Part shown: one piece after another, positions 1-7,224 of the stretch | Layout of the letters: each line of letters starts with the position of its first letter | How positions within the stretch are numbered: the stretch's first letter is position 1 | Source: Pseudocolwellia sp. AS88 | GTDB taxonomy: Bacteria > Pseudomonadota > Gammaproteobacteria > Enterobacterales > Alteromonadaceae | Direction: 5' to 3' | DNA: 64,000 bases | Assembly (NCBI RefSeq): GCF_030551755.1 | Contig: NZ_JAUPEC010000019.1 | Location: 18,391 to 82,390 of the forward strand | The notes under the pieces: model-generated | What the model saw: the letters and a program-made list of their open reading frames with translations, nothing else | What the model was told of the DNA's origin: nothing | Databases searched by the model: none | Translations under genes and position numbers: made by a program

Positions 1-84
1 AAAGTGAAAGCTATTAGAACCAATGTCTAATGCCGCTAAATAGTTATCGGCCGAATTATTTAACGTCGGTTCGGTTGTCGTCAT
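1..84 (-). CDS. ppx: Exopolyphosphatase Ppx, N-terminal fragment
   Basis: The reverse strand opens with ATG at 84 and reads 28 codons to the window edge. The last residues are AALDIGSNSFHF, which matches the N-terminal phosphate-1 motif of the Ppx/GppA family (ASKHA fold). The enzyme releases phosphate from the ends of polyphosphate chains. The start lies 15 bases beyond the ppk1 stop, so the two are probably one transcript, as in the classical ppk-ppx operon. No clear Shine-Dalgarno precedes the ATG, which suggests translational coupling to ppk1. Only the first tenth or less of the protein is visible. Confidence 0.85.
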   Translation of the reverse strand, partial: MTTTEPTLNNSADNYLAALDIGSNSFHF

Positions 85-99
85 AGTGTATAAATTAAC

Positions 100-2217
100 T
101 TAAGTGGATTTCATGTCTTCTATCATCATAATATCATTTTTTTCTTCTGCAACTAAATATTCATGAATAGCTAATTGAGATCTTATTTTAGTTTTATTGC
201 TGTTGGTTACATACTTGTTACTGTTATTTTTATCAATAACACGAGCTTTTACATTATCTTTAAAATGTAGCTCAATAATGTGCATGATGCGGTTTTTTAA
301 AGTTTCATCATAAATAGGGCAACCCACTTCAACTCGGTGGTCTATGTTTCTTTCCATCCAATCGCCTGAGGTAATAAAAACCAGTTTATCGCCTTGATTA
401 TGAAAGATCATAACGCGTGGATGTTCTAAGTAAGAGTCGACAATAGAAATAACTTTAATATTGCTACTTTGATCTTTAACACCTGGAATTAATGAACACA
501 TACCGCGAACGATCAATCTTATTTTTACGCCTGATTGACTTGCTGAATAAAGCTTGTTAATTAAACTTTTATCAACAAGATTGTTAAGTTTTAGCGTGAT
601 TTCGGCTTTTTTGTTATCTTTAGCTGCTTGTATTTCATTCTCAATTAATTGATTTAATCGTCTTCTTGAGGTTAAAGGAGAAACAATAAGGTGGTTAAAG
701 CGAAAGCGCTTATAACTGTGAGAAATAAATGAAAATACGTTGTCTACTTCTTGGCAGATTTCTTTATGTTTAGTAAATAAAGCAAAGTCAGTATAAATTC
801 TCGCATTGCTTTCATGGAAGTTACCTGTGCCTATGTGAGCATATTTTACTAATTTTTCGTTTTCTAATCGGGTAATAATACAAAGTTTAGAGTGGACTTT
901 AAGGGTTTCGATGCCAAACTCGACATGAATACCTGCGTCTTTCATTAATTTTGCCCAGCCGATATTGGCTTCTTCATCAAAACGCGCTTTTAACTCAACA
1001 ACAACCGTTACTTTTTTACCATTTTTAACTGCTTCGATAAGTGATTGAATAATTCTTGAGTTTTTAGCGACTCGATAAATATTAATTTTAACTTCACGCA
1101 CTAATGGATCGTAAGACGCTTGGCGAACAAACTCGGTAAAATGTCTGAACTTATGATACGGATAATAAAGTAAAATATCGTTCTGGGTTATCGCATCAAA
1201 TACAGATGGGAATGCGCTGAATCGTTGCGAGTCTAATGCTTTAAGTTTTTCTCTTTCTAATTCTTTGTCACCAAGGTTTGGAAACTTAATAAAGTCTTTA
1301 AAATGGCGATAACGAACACCTGGTACTAGGTTATCTAATTCTCTTATTTTTAGCGATTTACGTAAAAAGTGCAGCATATAAGCAGGCATTTTTTCGTCGT
1401 GAACTAGCCGGACTAAATCTGCTTTTAAACGTTGCTTTATGCCTTTAGACATTTGGTCAAGTAGGCTTTCATCTAGTTCATCTGTAAGATTGTATTCTGC
1501 ATCTCGTGTAAGTTTCATTGAATAAGCATCAATACTGTCGTATTCAAATACACCATTAAACAGACGGTCTATAAAGAAAAGTACAATGTCATCTAATAAT
1601 ACAACTTGTTTATCTTGGTTTTCAGGTTCAGTAGGTAAAATAATAAAACGATCAATATCGTAACGAGGGATTTCTACTAAACAGAATTGATTGTCTTCAC
1701 CTTTATTTAGGGACACTAAAAAGTAGATTGCATCATCATCTATACATGAAGATAACTGAGTTTTATTATTAATAATAATAGGCGTGATGTGGCGAATAAT
1801 ACGATTATCAAAATATTCGTTTAACCAGTCTTTTTGAGCTGATGATAACTTGTTTTTAAAAACACTATTGGTTGGATCATTAAAGATTATATTGATACGT
1901 TTCTTTTTGATCTCGTCAAATATTTTATCGGCTTCACTCTTAAATCGCGCCGTTAATGCATTAACTTTATTAATGATATTACTATGTAAAGTATTCCATT
2001 CATTAGTTGGGCTTTCTTGAGCGGTTTCTAAAATAGCGCTGCGACGAATATTGGCGACACGTACTCGGAAAAATTCATCTAAGTTGGCTGAATATATTCC
2101 TAAAAATCGTATTCTATCAACAATAGGTACTGTTTCGTCTGCGGCTTCTTGTAGTACTCTTTCGTTGAAAGATAGCCAGCTTAGCTCTTTATCAAAATAT
2201 GTCGTCATATTGCTCAT
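100..2217 (-). CDS. ppk1: Polyphosphate kinase 1
   Basis: The 705-residue protein has the normal PPK1 length and order. The N-terminal domain opens FDKELSWLSFNERVLQEA, and two phospholipase-D-like catalytic domains follow. The first catalytic histidine sits in VHSKLCII (about His442), followed by IGTGNFHESNARIYTDF. The second domain has EHPRVMIFHNQGDK and SGDWMERNIDHRVEVG. PPK1 polymerises the gamma-phosphate of ATP into polyphosphate, via an autophosphorylated histidine, at the inner membrane. AGGG lies just upstream of the chosen ATG. It precedes ppx. I see no Pho box in the 120 bases upstream. Confidence 0.97.
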   Translation of the reverse strand: MSNMTTYFDKELSWLSFNERVLQEAADETVPIVDRIRFLGIYSANLDEFFRVRVANIRRSAILETAQESPTNEWNTLHSNIINKVNALTARFKSEADKIFDEIKKKRINIIFNDPTNSVFKNKLSSAQKDWLNEYFDNRIIRHITPIIINNKTQLSSCIDDDAIYFLVSLNKGEDNQFCLVEIPRYDIDRFIILPTEPENQDKQVVLLDDIVLFFIDRLFNGVFEYDSIDAYSMKLTRDAEYNLTDELDESLLDQMSKGIKQRLKADLVRLVHDEKMPAYMLHFLRKSLKIRELDNLVPGVRYRHFKDFIKFPNLGDKELEREKLKALDSQRFSAFPSVFDAITQNDILLYYPYHKFRHFTEFVRQASYDPLVREVKINIYRVAKNSRIIQSLIEAVKNGKKVTVVVELKARFDEEANIGWAKLMKDAGIHVEFGIETLKVHSKLCIITRLENEKLVKYAHIGTGNFHESNARIYTDFALFTKHKEICQEVDNVFSFISHSYKRFRFNHLIVSPLTSRRRLNQLIENEIQAAKDNKKAEITLKLNNLVDKSLINKLYSASQSGVKIRLIVRGMCSLIPGVKDQSSNIKVISIVDSYLEHPRVMIFHNQGDKLVFITSGDWMERNIDHRVEVGCPIYDETLKNRIMHIIELHFKDNVKARVIDKNNSNKYVTNSNKTKIRSQLAIHEYLVAEEKNDIMMIEDMKST

Positions 2218-2307
2218 TTCTACCCTAATAACAAATCATGAGTATAGGGAGTTCTTGTTACTGATTTATTACGATATTTACTCAAAATATGTTGTGGGGA
2301 ATTCAAT

Positions 2308-2329
2308 CACCATAAAGTAAATTATGGTG
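2308..2329. terminator. Hairpin between the ACT-protein gene and ppk1
   Basis: CACCATAA and TTATGGTG form a perfect 8-bp stem around a 6-base loop, just past the stop codon of the ACT-domain gene. A T-rich stretch follows on the plus strand only, so it is a poor intrinsic terminator for the minus-strand gene it follows. It may act as an mRNA 3' stabilising hairpin. Confidence 0.3.
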
Positions 2330-2337
2330 TTTTATAT

Positions 2338-2835
2338 TTAGCGAGTTACATCAACCATCAGATCGTCAGCTAGACTTTCTATCGTATCTATTAGGTCATG
2401 GATTTGTTGCGAGTCGATAGTTACTGTAACTTTTGCTTTAAATAATTCTTGTCCGCTATGTGGGGCTATTTCTGTTTCACTTACCACTTTTATTAAGTTA
2501 CCGCCTTGTTTATGAATAATAGATGACACTTCTTGGATAATGCCTTCTCGATCATTTGCTGTGATCTCTAAAACAATACTCGGTTGAATTTGATCCCGCC
2601 CGTTATCACTTATTTTTATGTTACTTTCTAAACCTTCAATGTCATTTAAGGCATCGATTAACCCTTGGCTTTTAGCTGCTTCAACAGCCACTTCAATAGC
2701 ACCTGTAAAGTAGCCTGACATATGGTTTAAGCTACTACTTTGCCAATTACCATTGTGCTGACGAACAACATTTGAAATTGTGTCTACTAATCCGGGACGG
2801 TCTAAGCTAATAAAAGAAATGATTAAATTTTTCAT
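2338..2835 (-). CDS. ACT-domain regulator, GcvR-like
   Basis: This 165-residue cytoplasmic protein is built from two ACT domains. The first covers roughly residues 1-80 and begins with IISFISLDRPGLVDTISNVV. The second covers about 88-165 and includes ITANDREGIIQEVSSIIHKQGGN as separate strand and helix segments. The DRPG-type loops are typical of ACT amino-acid-binding modules. The architecture is that of GcvR, which antagonises the activator GcvA of the glycine cleavage operon. No gcvA or gcv genes are nearby, so the glycine role is a family inference. The protein is slightly shorter than E. coli GcvR. Confidence 0.75.
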   Translation of the reverse strand: MKNLIISFISLDRPGLVDTISNVVRQHNGNWQSSSLNHMSGYFTGAIEVAVEAAKSQGLIDALNDIEGLESNIKISDNGRDQIQPSIVLEITANDREGIIQEVSSIIHKQGGNLIKVVSETEIAPHSGQELFKAKVTVTIDSQQIHDLIDTIESLADDLMVDVTR

Positions 2836-2898
2836 GTTGTTTCCTTGTTATTCAGGATTATTTTTAGGGGAAAACTAAGTTATGTTTATAAAGTTAAG

Positions 2899-3285
2899 TT
2901 ATTCGTTTGAATAACTTAACTCAGATAATTCTTTATTGAGTTGTTTACTATCGCCTAGGTTTAACTCTATTAAACGACGTAAAATTGAAATGCTTTCAAG
3001 GTCGATTGCATTGCAGTCTAATCCTATTTCTCTATTTGCTTCATCGGAATTCACATGCACAACAGTAACTTGCATTGTGATTTTTGAATCAGCATCAAGT
3101 GAGAACTCTAATAAACCTGTTTGGTTTACTTGTGGGGGAATATCTACATTGCACTTTATTAATGCACCAGATATCGAAATGTCATGAAGTGATACAGGAT
3201 ATTCTGTTTTATCGATTGTTAACTTAGCATCGAGTGAAAACAATATACGTGTGAATGTTCTTCTATTTTCCATAGCGTTACTCAA
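2899..3285 (-). CDS. PilZ domain protein
   Basis: The 128-residue protein is a single PilZ domain. It has the cyclic-di-GMP-binding RxxxR element near the N terminus (RRTFTR, residues 8-13) and the second signature DISISG at 35-40, both intact, so c-di-GMP binding is likely. It has no membrane segment and no attached output domain, so it should act through a partner protein. The start could also be the Met at residue 5 (MENRR). It shares its direction with the ACT gene downstream, about 60 bases away. The target process is unknown. Confidence 0.85.
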   Translation of the reverse strand: MSNAMENRRTFTRILFSLDAKLTIDKTEYPVSLHDISISGALIKCNVDIPPQVNQTGLLEFSLDADSKITMQVTVVHVNSDEANREIGLDCNAIDLESISILRRLIELNLGDSKQLNKELSELSYSNE

Positions 3286-3672
3286 AAGAATTTCTTAGTA
3301 ACTTTAGCATAGACTTTTTGTTTGAATTTTGAAATAGAATAAGAAAATATAAATTAAGGATGAAATCTAACCGTTATATAGGCTAATTTGTTGATTTGAA
3401 ATATTAAAAATTAAAGAAAAACTGAAAACTTGAAAGCGCTTCTTTGATATTAATAAATGATGAGAGATAGTTATTTTGTGGCCAGATATGGCTGAACTAG
3501 AGCACCATTTATTATGCTAGGAAGAACAAAACATTAATAATGTGTAGGCAATAAAAAAGGCACATAACTATGTGCCTTGTTAGGATCTGATGTAGCTTGA
3601 ATAGGATAGGGTCTATTGATCTTTGATCTTTAAATTTTATTCAATTTAAAACAGATTTAATGACCTTAGTGA
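3286..3672. other. Intergenic region between the PilZ gene and ettA
   Basis: The 387 bases contain no credible gene. They hold the ettA terminator at 3553-3578 and presumably the promoter of the PilZ gene close to 3300. I see no other repeat or conserved site. Confidence 0.6.
3553..3578 (-). terminator. Intrinsic terminator of ettA
   Basis: AAGGCACATA and TATGTGCCTT form a perfect 10-bp stem at 3557-3578. On the minus strand it is followed by six T residues (A at 3553-3558), at a sensible distance past the ettA stop. Confidence 0.85.
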
Positions 3673-5346
3673 TTAGCCTATTTTTTTGTACTTAATTCTA
3701 TGAGGTTCAATTGCCGCAGAACCCAATGTTTTCTTCAACCATGCATCGTATTCAGTAAAGTTACCTTCGAAGAAGTTAACTTGTCCTTCATCACGGTAAT
3801 CAAGAATATGTGTTGCGATTCTATCTAGGAACCAACGGTCATGGGAAATAACCATAGCACAACCAGGGAATTCTAAAATAGCTTCTTCTAAAGCACGTAA
3901 TGTTTCAACATCTAGATCATTGGTTGGTTCATCAAGTAGCAATAAGTTACCACCAGTTTTAACTAATTTAGCTAAATGAACGCGGTTACGTTCACCACCA
4001 GATAAGTCTTTAATAAACTTCTGTTGGTCGTTACCTTTAAAGTTAAAACGGCTACAGTAGGCACGTGCTGGAATTTCATAAGTACCGATTTCTATAATGT
4101 CGTTACCTTCTGAAATTTCTTGGAAAACTGTGTTGTTTTCGCCCATGTTGTCTCTGAATTGATCAACACTTGCTAGTTTAACTGTTTCGCCTAATTCAGC
4201 TGAACCACCATTTGCTTCTTCAGCACCTGATAGTATTTTGAATAAGGTGGATTTACCTGCACCGTTAGCACCAATAATCCCAACAATAGCACCTTTAGGA
4301 ACACTAAAGCTTAAGTCGTCAATTAAAACTCTATCACCAAACGATTTAGTTAAGTTCTTAACTTCTAAAACTTTATCACCTAAACGTGGTCCAGGTGGAA
4401 TGTAAAGCTCATTCGTTTCGTTACGTTTTTGATGATCTTGATTGTTAAGCTCTTCAAATCTTGCCATACGCGCTTTGCTTTTAGCTTGACGTGCTTTTGG
4501 ATTTGAACGAACCCATTCTAATTCTTGCTTAATGGTTTTTTGTAGAGCATTTTCGCTCTTAGATTCTTGTTGTAAACGAGCATCTTTTTGTTCTAACCAA
4601 GAAGAGTAGTTACCTTCCCATGGAATACCGTGGCCTCTATCAAGTTCTAGAATCCAACCAGCAACATTATCTAAGAAGTATCTATCATGGGTAATTGCCA
4701 CAACAGTACCAGGGTATTCATGTAAGAAACGCTCTAACCAAGCTACAGATTCTGCATCTAAATGGTTGGTTGGTTCATCAAGTAATAACATGTCTGGTTT
4801 TTGTAGAAGCAAGTGACATAAAGCTACACGACGACGTTCACCACCACTTAGTACAGCAATTTTTTGATCCCACTCAGGTAATCTAAGTGCATCTGCTGCA
4901 CGCTCTAAAACGTTATCAATGTTATGTCCATCTTGACTGTTAATGATGTCTTCTAGTTGACCTTGCTCTTTAGCTAATGCGTCAAAGTCTGCGCCTTCTT
5001 CAGCGTATTCGTTATACACCTGATCTAAACGCGCTATTGCATTTTTTACTTCTGAAACAGCTTCTTCAACGACTTCACGAACTGTTTTGCTTTCATCTAA
5101 TTGTGGCTCTTGTGGTAAGTAACCAATGTTAGTTCCAGCAAGTGCGCTCGCTTCACCTTCAAACTCTTTATCTATACCTGCCATAATTCGAAGTAAAGTT
5201 GATTTACCAGAACCGTTCAAACCTAAAACACCAATTTTAGCGCCAGGGAAAAATGATAAAGAAATGTCTTTTAAAATAGTACGCTTAGGAGGAACCACTT
5301 TAGAAACGCGGTTCATCGAGAAAATAAACTTATCTGGTAATGCCAT
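3673..5346 (-). CDS. ettA: Energy-dependent translational throttle EttA (ABC-F ATPase)
   Basis: This 557-residue ABC-F protein has two soluble ATPase domains and no membrane segments. Walker A motifs are GLNGSGKST (domain 1) and GANGAGKST (domain 2). ABC signatures are LSGGERRR and LSGGERNR, and Walker B motifs are LLLDEPTNHLD and LLLDEPTNDLD. The linker between the domains is rich in Arg and Lys, as expected for P-site tRNA contact. EttA binds the ribosomal E site and gates the first elongation cycle in response to the ATP/ADP ratio. Length and motifs match the E. coli protein closely. It is monocistronic, with its own terminator. Confidence 0.96.
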   Translation of the reverse strand: MALPDKFIFSMNRVSKVVPPKRTILKDISLSFFPGAKIGVLGLNGSGKSTLLRIMAGIDKEFEGEASALAGTNIGYLPQEPQLDESKTVREVVEEAVSEVKNAIARLDQVYNEYAEEGADFDALAKEQGQLEDIINSQDGHNIDNVLERAADALRLPEWDQKIAVLSGGERRRVALCHLLLQKPDMLLLDEPTNHLDAESVAWLERFLHEYPGTVVAITHDRYFLDNVAGWILELDRGHGIPWEGNYSSWLEQKDARLQQESKSENALQKTIKQELEWVRSNPKARQAKSKARMARFEELNNQDHQKRNETNELYIPPGPRLGDKVLEVKNLTKSFGDRVLIDDLSFSVPKGAIVGIIGANGAGKSTLFKILSGAEEANGGSAELGETVKLASVDQFRDNMGENNTVFQEISEGNDIIEIGTYEIPARAYCSRFNFKGNDQQKFIKDLSGGERNRVHLAKLVKTGGNLLLLDEPTNDLDVETLRALEEAILEFPGCAMVISHDRWFLDRIATHILDYRDEGQVNFFEGNFTEYDAWLKKTLGSAAIEPHRIKYKKIG

Positions 5347-5590
5347 GAAAAACCTTTTATTGGGTTAAAAGTGAGTGAAACAAACATCAACTCATTTTCA
5401 CGAGTTTTGTTAATAATATTAAGTAGGCTTATTTTAGGTTAATACGCCTGTATTTAGCAAATAGGTTTGAGTGCCTTATTGCTTAATTTTTCTTTTATTG
5501 ACCAGGTTAAGTTATTGGGGGCTTTGGGGGATTTATCAATATGGATTCTCTAGATAAGGAACCATCTTTATCCTCAAGTGTGTTTATATC

Positions 5591-5622
5591 TGCGCCCTTA
5601 AATGGTGCGTTTTTATGGTGCA
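5591..5622 (+). promoter_or_regulatory. Possible NtrC-type enhancer half-sites
   Basis: TGCGCC (5591-5596), TGGTGCG (5603-5609) and TGGTGCA (5616-5622) resemble the half-sites of the NtrC operator TGCACC-N4-TGGTGCA. The spacing of the first inverted pair is 6 rather than 4, so the match is imperfect. They lie about 170-190 bases upstream of the sigma-54 promoter, a normal enhancer distance. The assignment is inferred from position and partial sequence match only. Confidence 0.35.
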
Positions 5623-5783
5623 TTGTTTAAATAGCTCTCGTAAATATCTCTCGTTATTACTTAATAAATTGGTTGTTTATTACTTACTGAACTTAATATT
5701 TACACTCATAAATCCTTTTAATTCAATAGCTTTTTAGGTTTTTGTGCTTTTATCTAACAGTATTCATATCGTGTTACAGATAA

Positions 5784-5799
5784 TGGCATATATAGTGCT
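5784..5799 (+). promoter_or_regulatory. Sigma-54 promoter of nasC-nasA
   Basis: TGGCATATATAGTGCT matches the sigma-54 consensus TGGCAC-N5-TTGCA at the invariant GG (-24) and GC (-12) with exact spacing; the differences are C6 to T, T12 to G and the terminal base. The GC is 56 bases upstream of the nasC ATG. Assimilatory nitrate genes are commonly under NtrC/sigma-54 control, which agrees. Confidence 0.7.
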
Positions 5800-5854
5800 A
5801 TTACCTTGATAGAAATTAAAGTTATTAGTTCGTCATATCGATTCAAGGTTTACT

Positions 5855-7180
5855 ATGAATATAAATCACAGCGCATCAACGTTTAGAAAGCCCATCTTAG
5901 TTATCATCGGAAACGGGATGGCTACTGGGCGTTTATTAGACGAAATATTGAGTCGCACGCCTGATAAATTCGATATTAAAGTAATAGGTAAAGAACCTTT
6001 TGGTAGCTATAACCGAATTATGTTGTCGTCGGTATTAGCGGGTGAAACAAATGTAGATGGCATCATTCAAAAAACACCACAATGGTATGAAGATAATTCA
6101 ATTGAGTTTTTAAGCGATACCATTGTTTCTTATATTGATAGTGATAACAAAAATCTTGCTTTACAAAATAATCAAACGCCTGATGTAGAACTGTTAATGC
6201 CATACGATAAATTGGTTATTGCTGTAGGTTCTCGATCGGCAAAAATTCCAGCAAAAAATCAAAACATAGAAGGTATTTTCAATTTTAGAGATATAAAAGA
6301 TACCGAAAAAATTCAGGCATTTACAACACAAAAGCCTGATGCACTACATCAAGAAAAAAATGCTCTCGTGATAGGTGGTGGTCTACTAGGTTTAGAGGCT
6401 GCTTATGGCTTGGCTGTTAGCGGCGTAAATGTAACGTTAGTGCATCGCAATAAATGGTTGCTAAACCGTCAGTTGGATGAAGTATCTGGCACTATGCTGC
6501 GAGATGTTATGGCAGCTAAAAATATTAACTTTGTTTTAGGTTGTGAGGTTGTTGAATTTACCCATTCAATAAATGCTGCTGGCGAAAAGGTTATATCTGG
6601 CGCTTTACTAACAAGCGGGCAAGTATTGAATGCACAGCTTTGTGTTATCGCCACAGGAATTACTCCTAATAAAGAATTAGCTGCCAGTGCTGATATTGAG
6701 ATGGAACGAGCGATTATTGTAAACGACTACATGCAAACCAGTAATGAACACATTAGTGCGCTAGGAGAATGTTGTCAGCACAGAAACTCAACCTTTGGTT
6801 TGGTTGATCCTATCTGGAGCCAATGTAAAACCTTAGCCGAACGTTTATGTAATGGGCACTTGTCTGCTTTTGCTAATACTCCTGTACCAACCAAATTAAA
6901 AGTATCAGGGATTCAGTTGTTTTCTGCTGGTGTGGTTGAGTCATCTGAAACAACACAAACCTACGTCCTTACAGACAAGAAATCATTTATTTATAGAAAA
7001 ATTATTGTTGAGAATGATGTAATTGTTGGCGTTCTACTTTTTGGAAATGTGAGTTCAGGCATGGCTTATTTCGACATGATGTTGAACAGGAAGAAAGTCT
7101 CGCACGCTATGCCTAACTTAGTTATGGGGCATGAGTTTATGCCTGCTGAAGTGAAAGACTCACTTATTATTGCAGCTTAA
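5855..7180 (+). CDS. nasC: FAD/NAD(P)H oxidoreductase partner of nitrate reductase (NasC/NirB N-terminal type)
   Basis: The 441-residue flavoprotein has an FAD-binding motif VIIGNGMATG near residue 16 and an NAD(P)H-binding motif VIGGGLLGLEAA near 173. It then has ALGECCQHR, typical of the NirB/NasC family. It corresponds to the N-terminal half of NirB and lacks the siroheme/[4Fe-4S] nitrite reductase half. Its likely role is to pass electrons from NAD(P)H to NasA, as NasC does in Klebsiella; that role rests on family and adjacency. The nasA start is 44 bases downstream. The alternative is a nitrite reductase large-subunit paralogue, but the length and neighbour favour NasC. Confidence 0.8.
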   Translation: MNINHSASTFRKPILVIIGNGMATGRLLDEILSRTPDKFDIKVIGKEPFGSYNRIMLSSVLAGETNVDGIIQKTPQWYEDNSIEFLSDTIVSYIDSDNKNLALQNNQTPDVELLMPYDKLVIAVGSRSAKIPAKNQNIEGIFNFRDIKDTEKIQAFTTQKPDALHQEKNALVIGGGLLGLEAAYGLAVSGVNVTLVHRNKWLLNRQLDEVSGTMLRDVMAAKNINFVLGCEVVEFTHSINAAGEKVISGALLTSGQVLNAQLCVIATGITPNKELAASADIEMERAIIVNDYMQTSNEHISALGECCQHRNSTFGLVDPIWSQCKTLAERLCNGHLSAFANTPVPTKLKVSGIQLFSAGVVESSETTQTYVLTDKKSFIYRKIIVENDVIVGVLLFGNVSSGMAYFDMMLNRKKVSHAMPNLVMGHEFMPAEVKDSLIIAA

Positions 7181-7224
7181 TTTTTTATAAAGCCTTCGCA
7201 GAGACTTAGATTTTAGAGAGTGAA

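Larger units (their letters stand above)
5347..5854. other. Divergent regulatory region between ettA and nasC
   Basis: About 500 bases lie between the divergent starts of ettA and nasC. They contain the sigma-54 promoter match and possible NtrC half-sites, listed separately. A 29-codon ORF at 5541-5630 overlaps those half-sites and is probably fortuitous. No further gene is seen. Confidence 0.6.

Noticed and set aside
5541..5630. 29-codon plus-strand ORF upstream of nasC
   Set aside because: There is no ribosome site and it overlaps the NtrC-like half-sites; the SAPLNG-like stretch is too short to claim a gene remnant.
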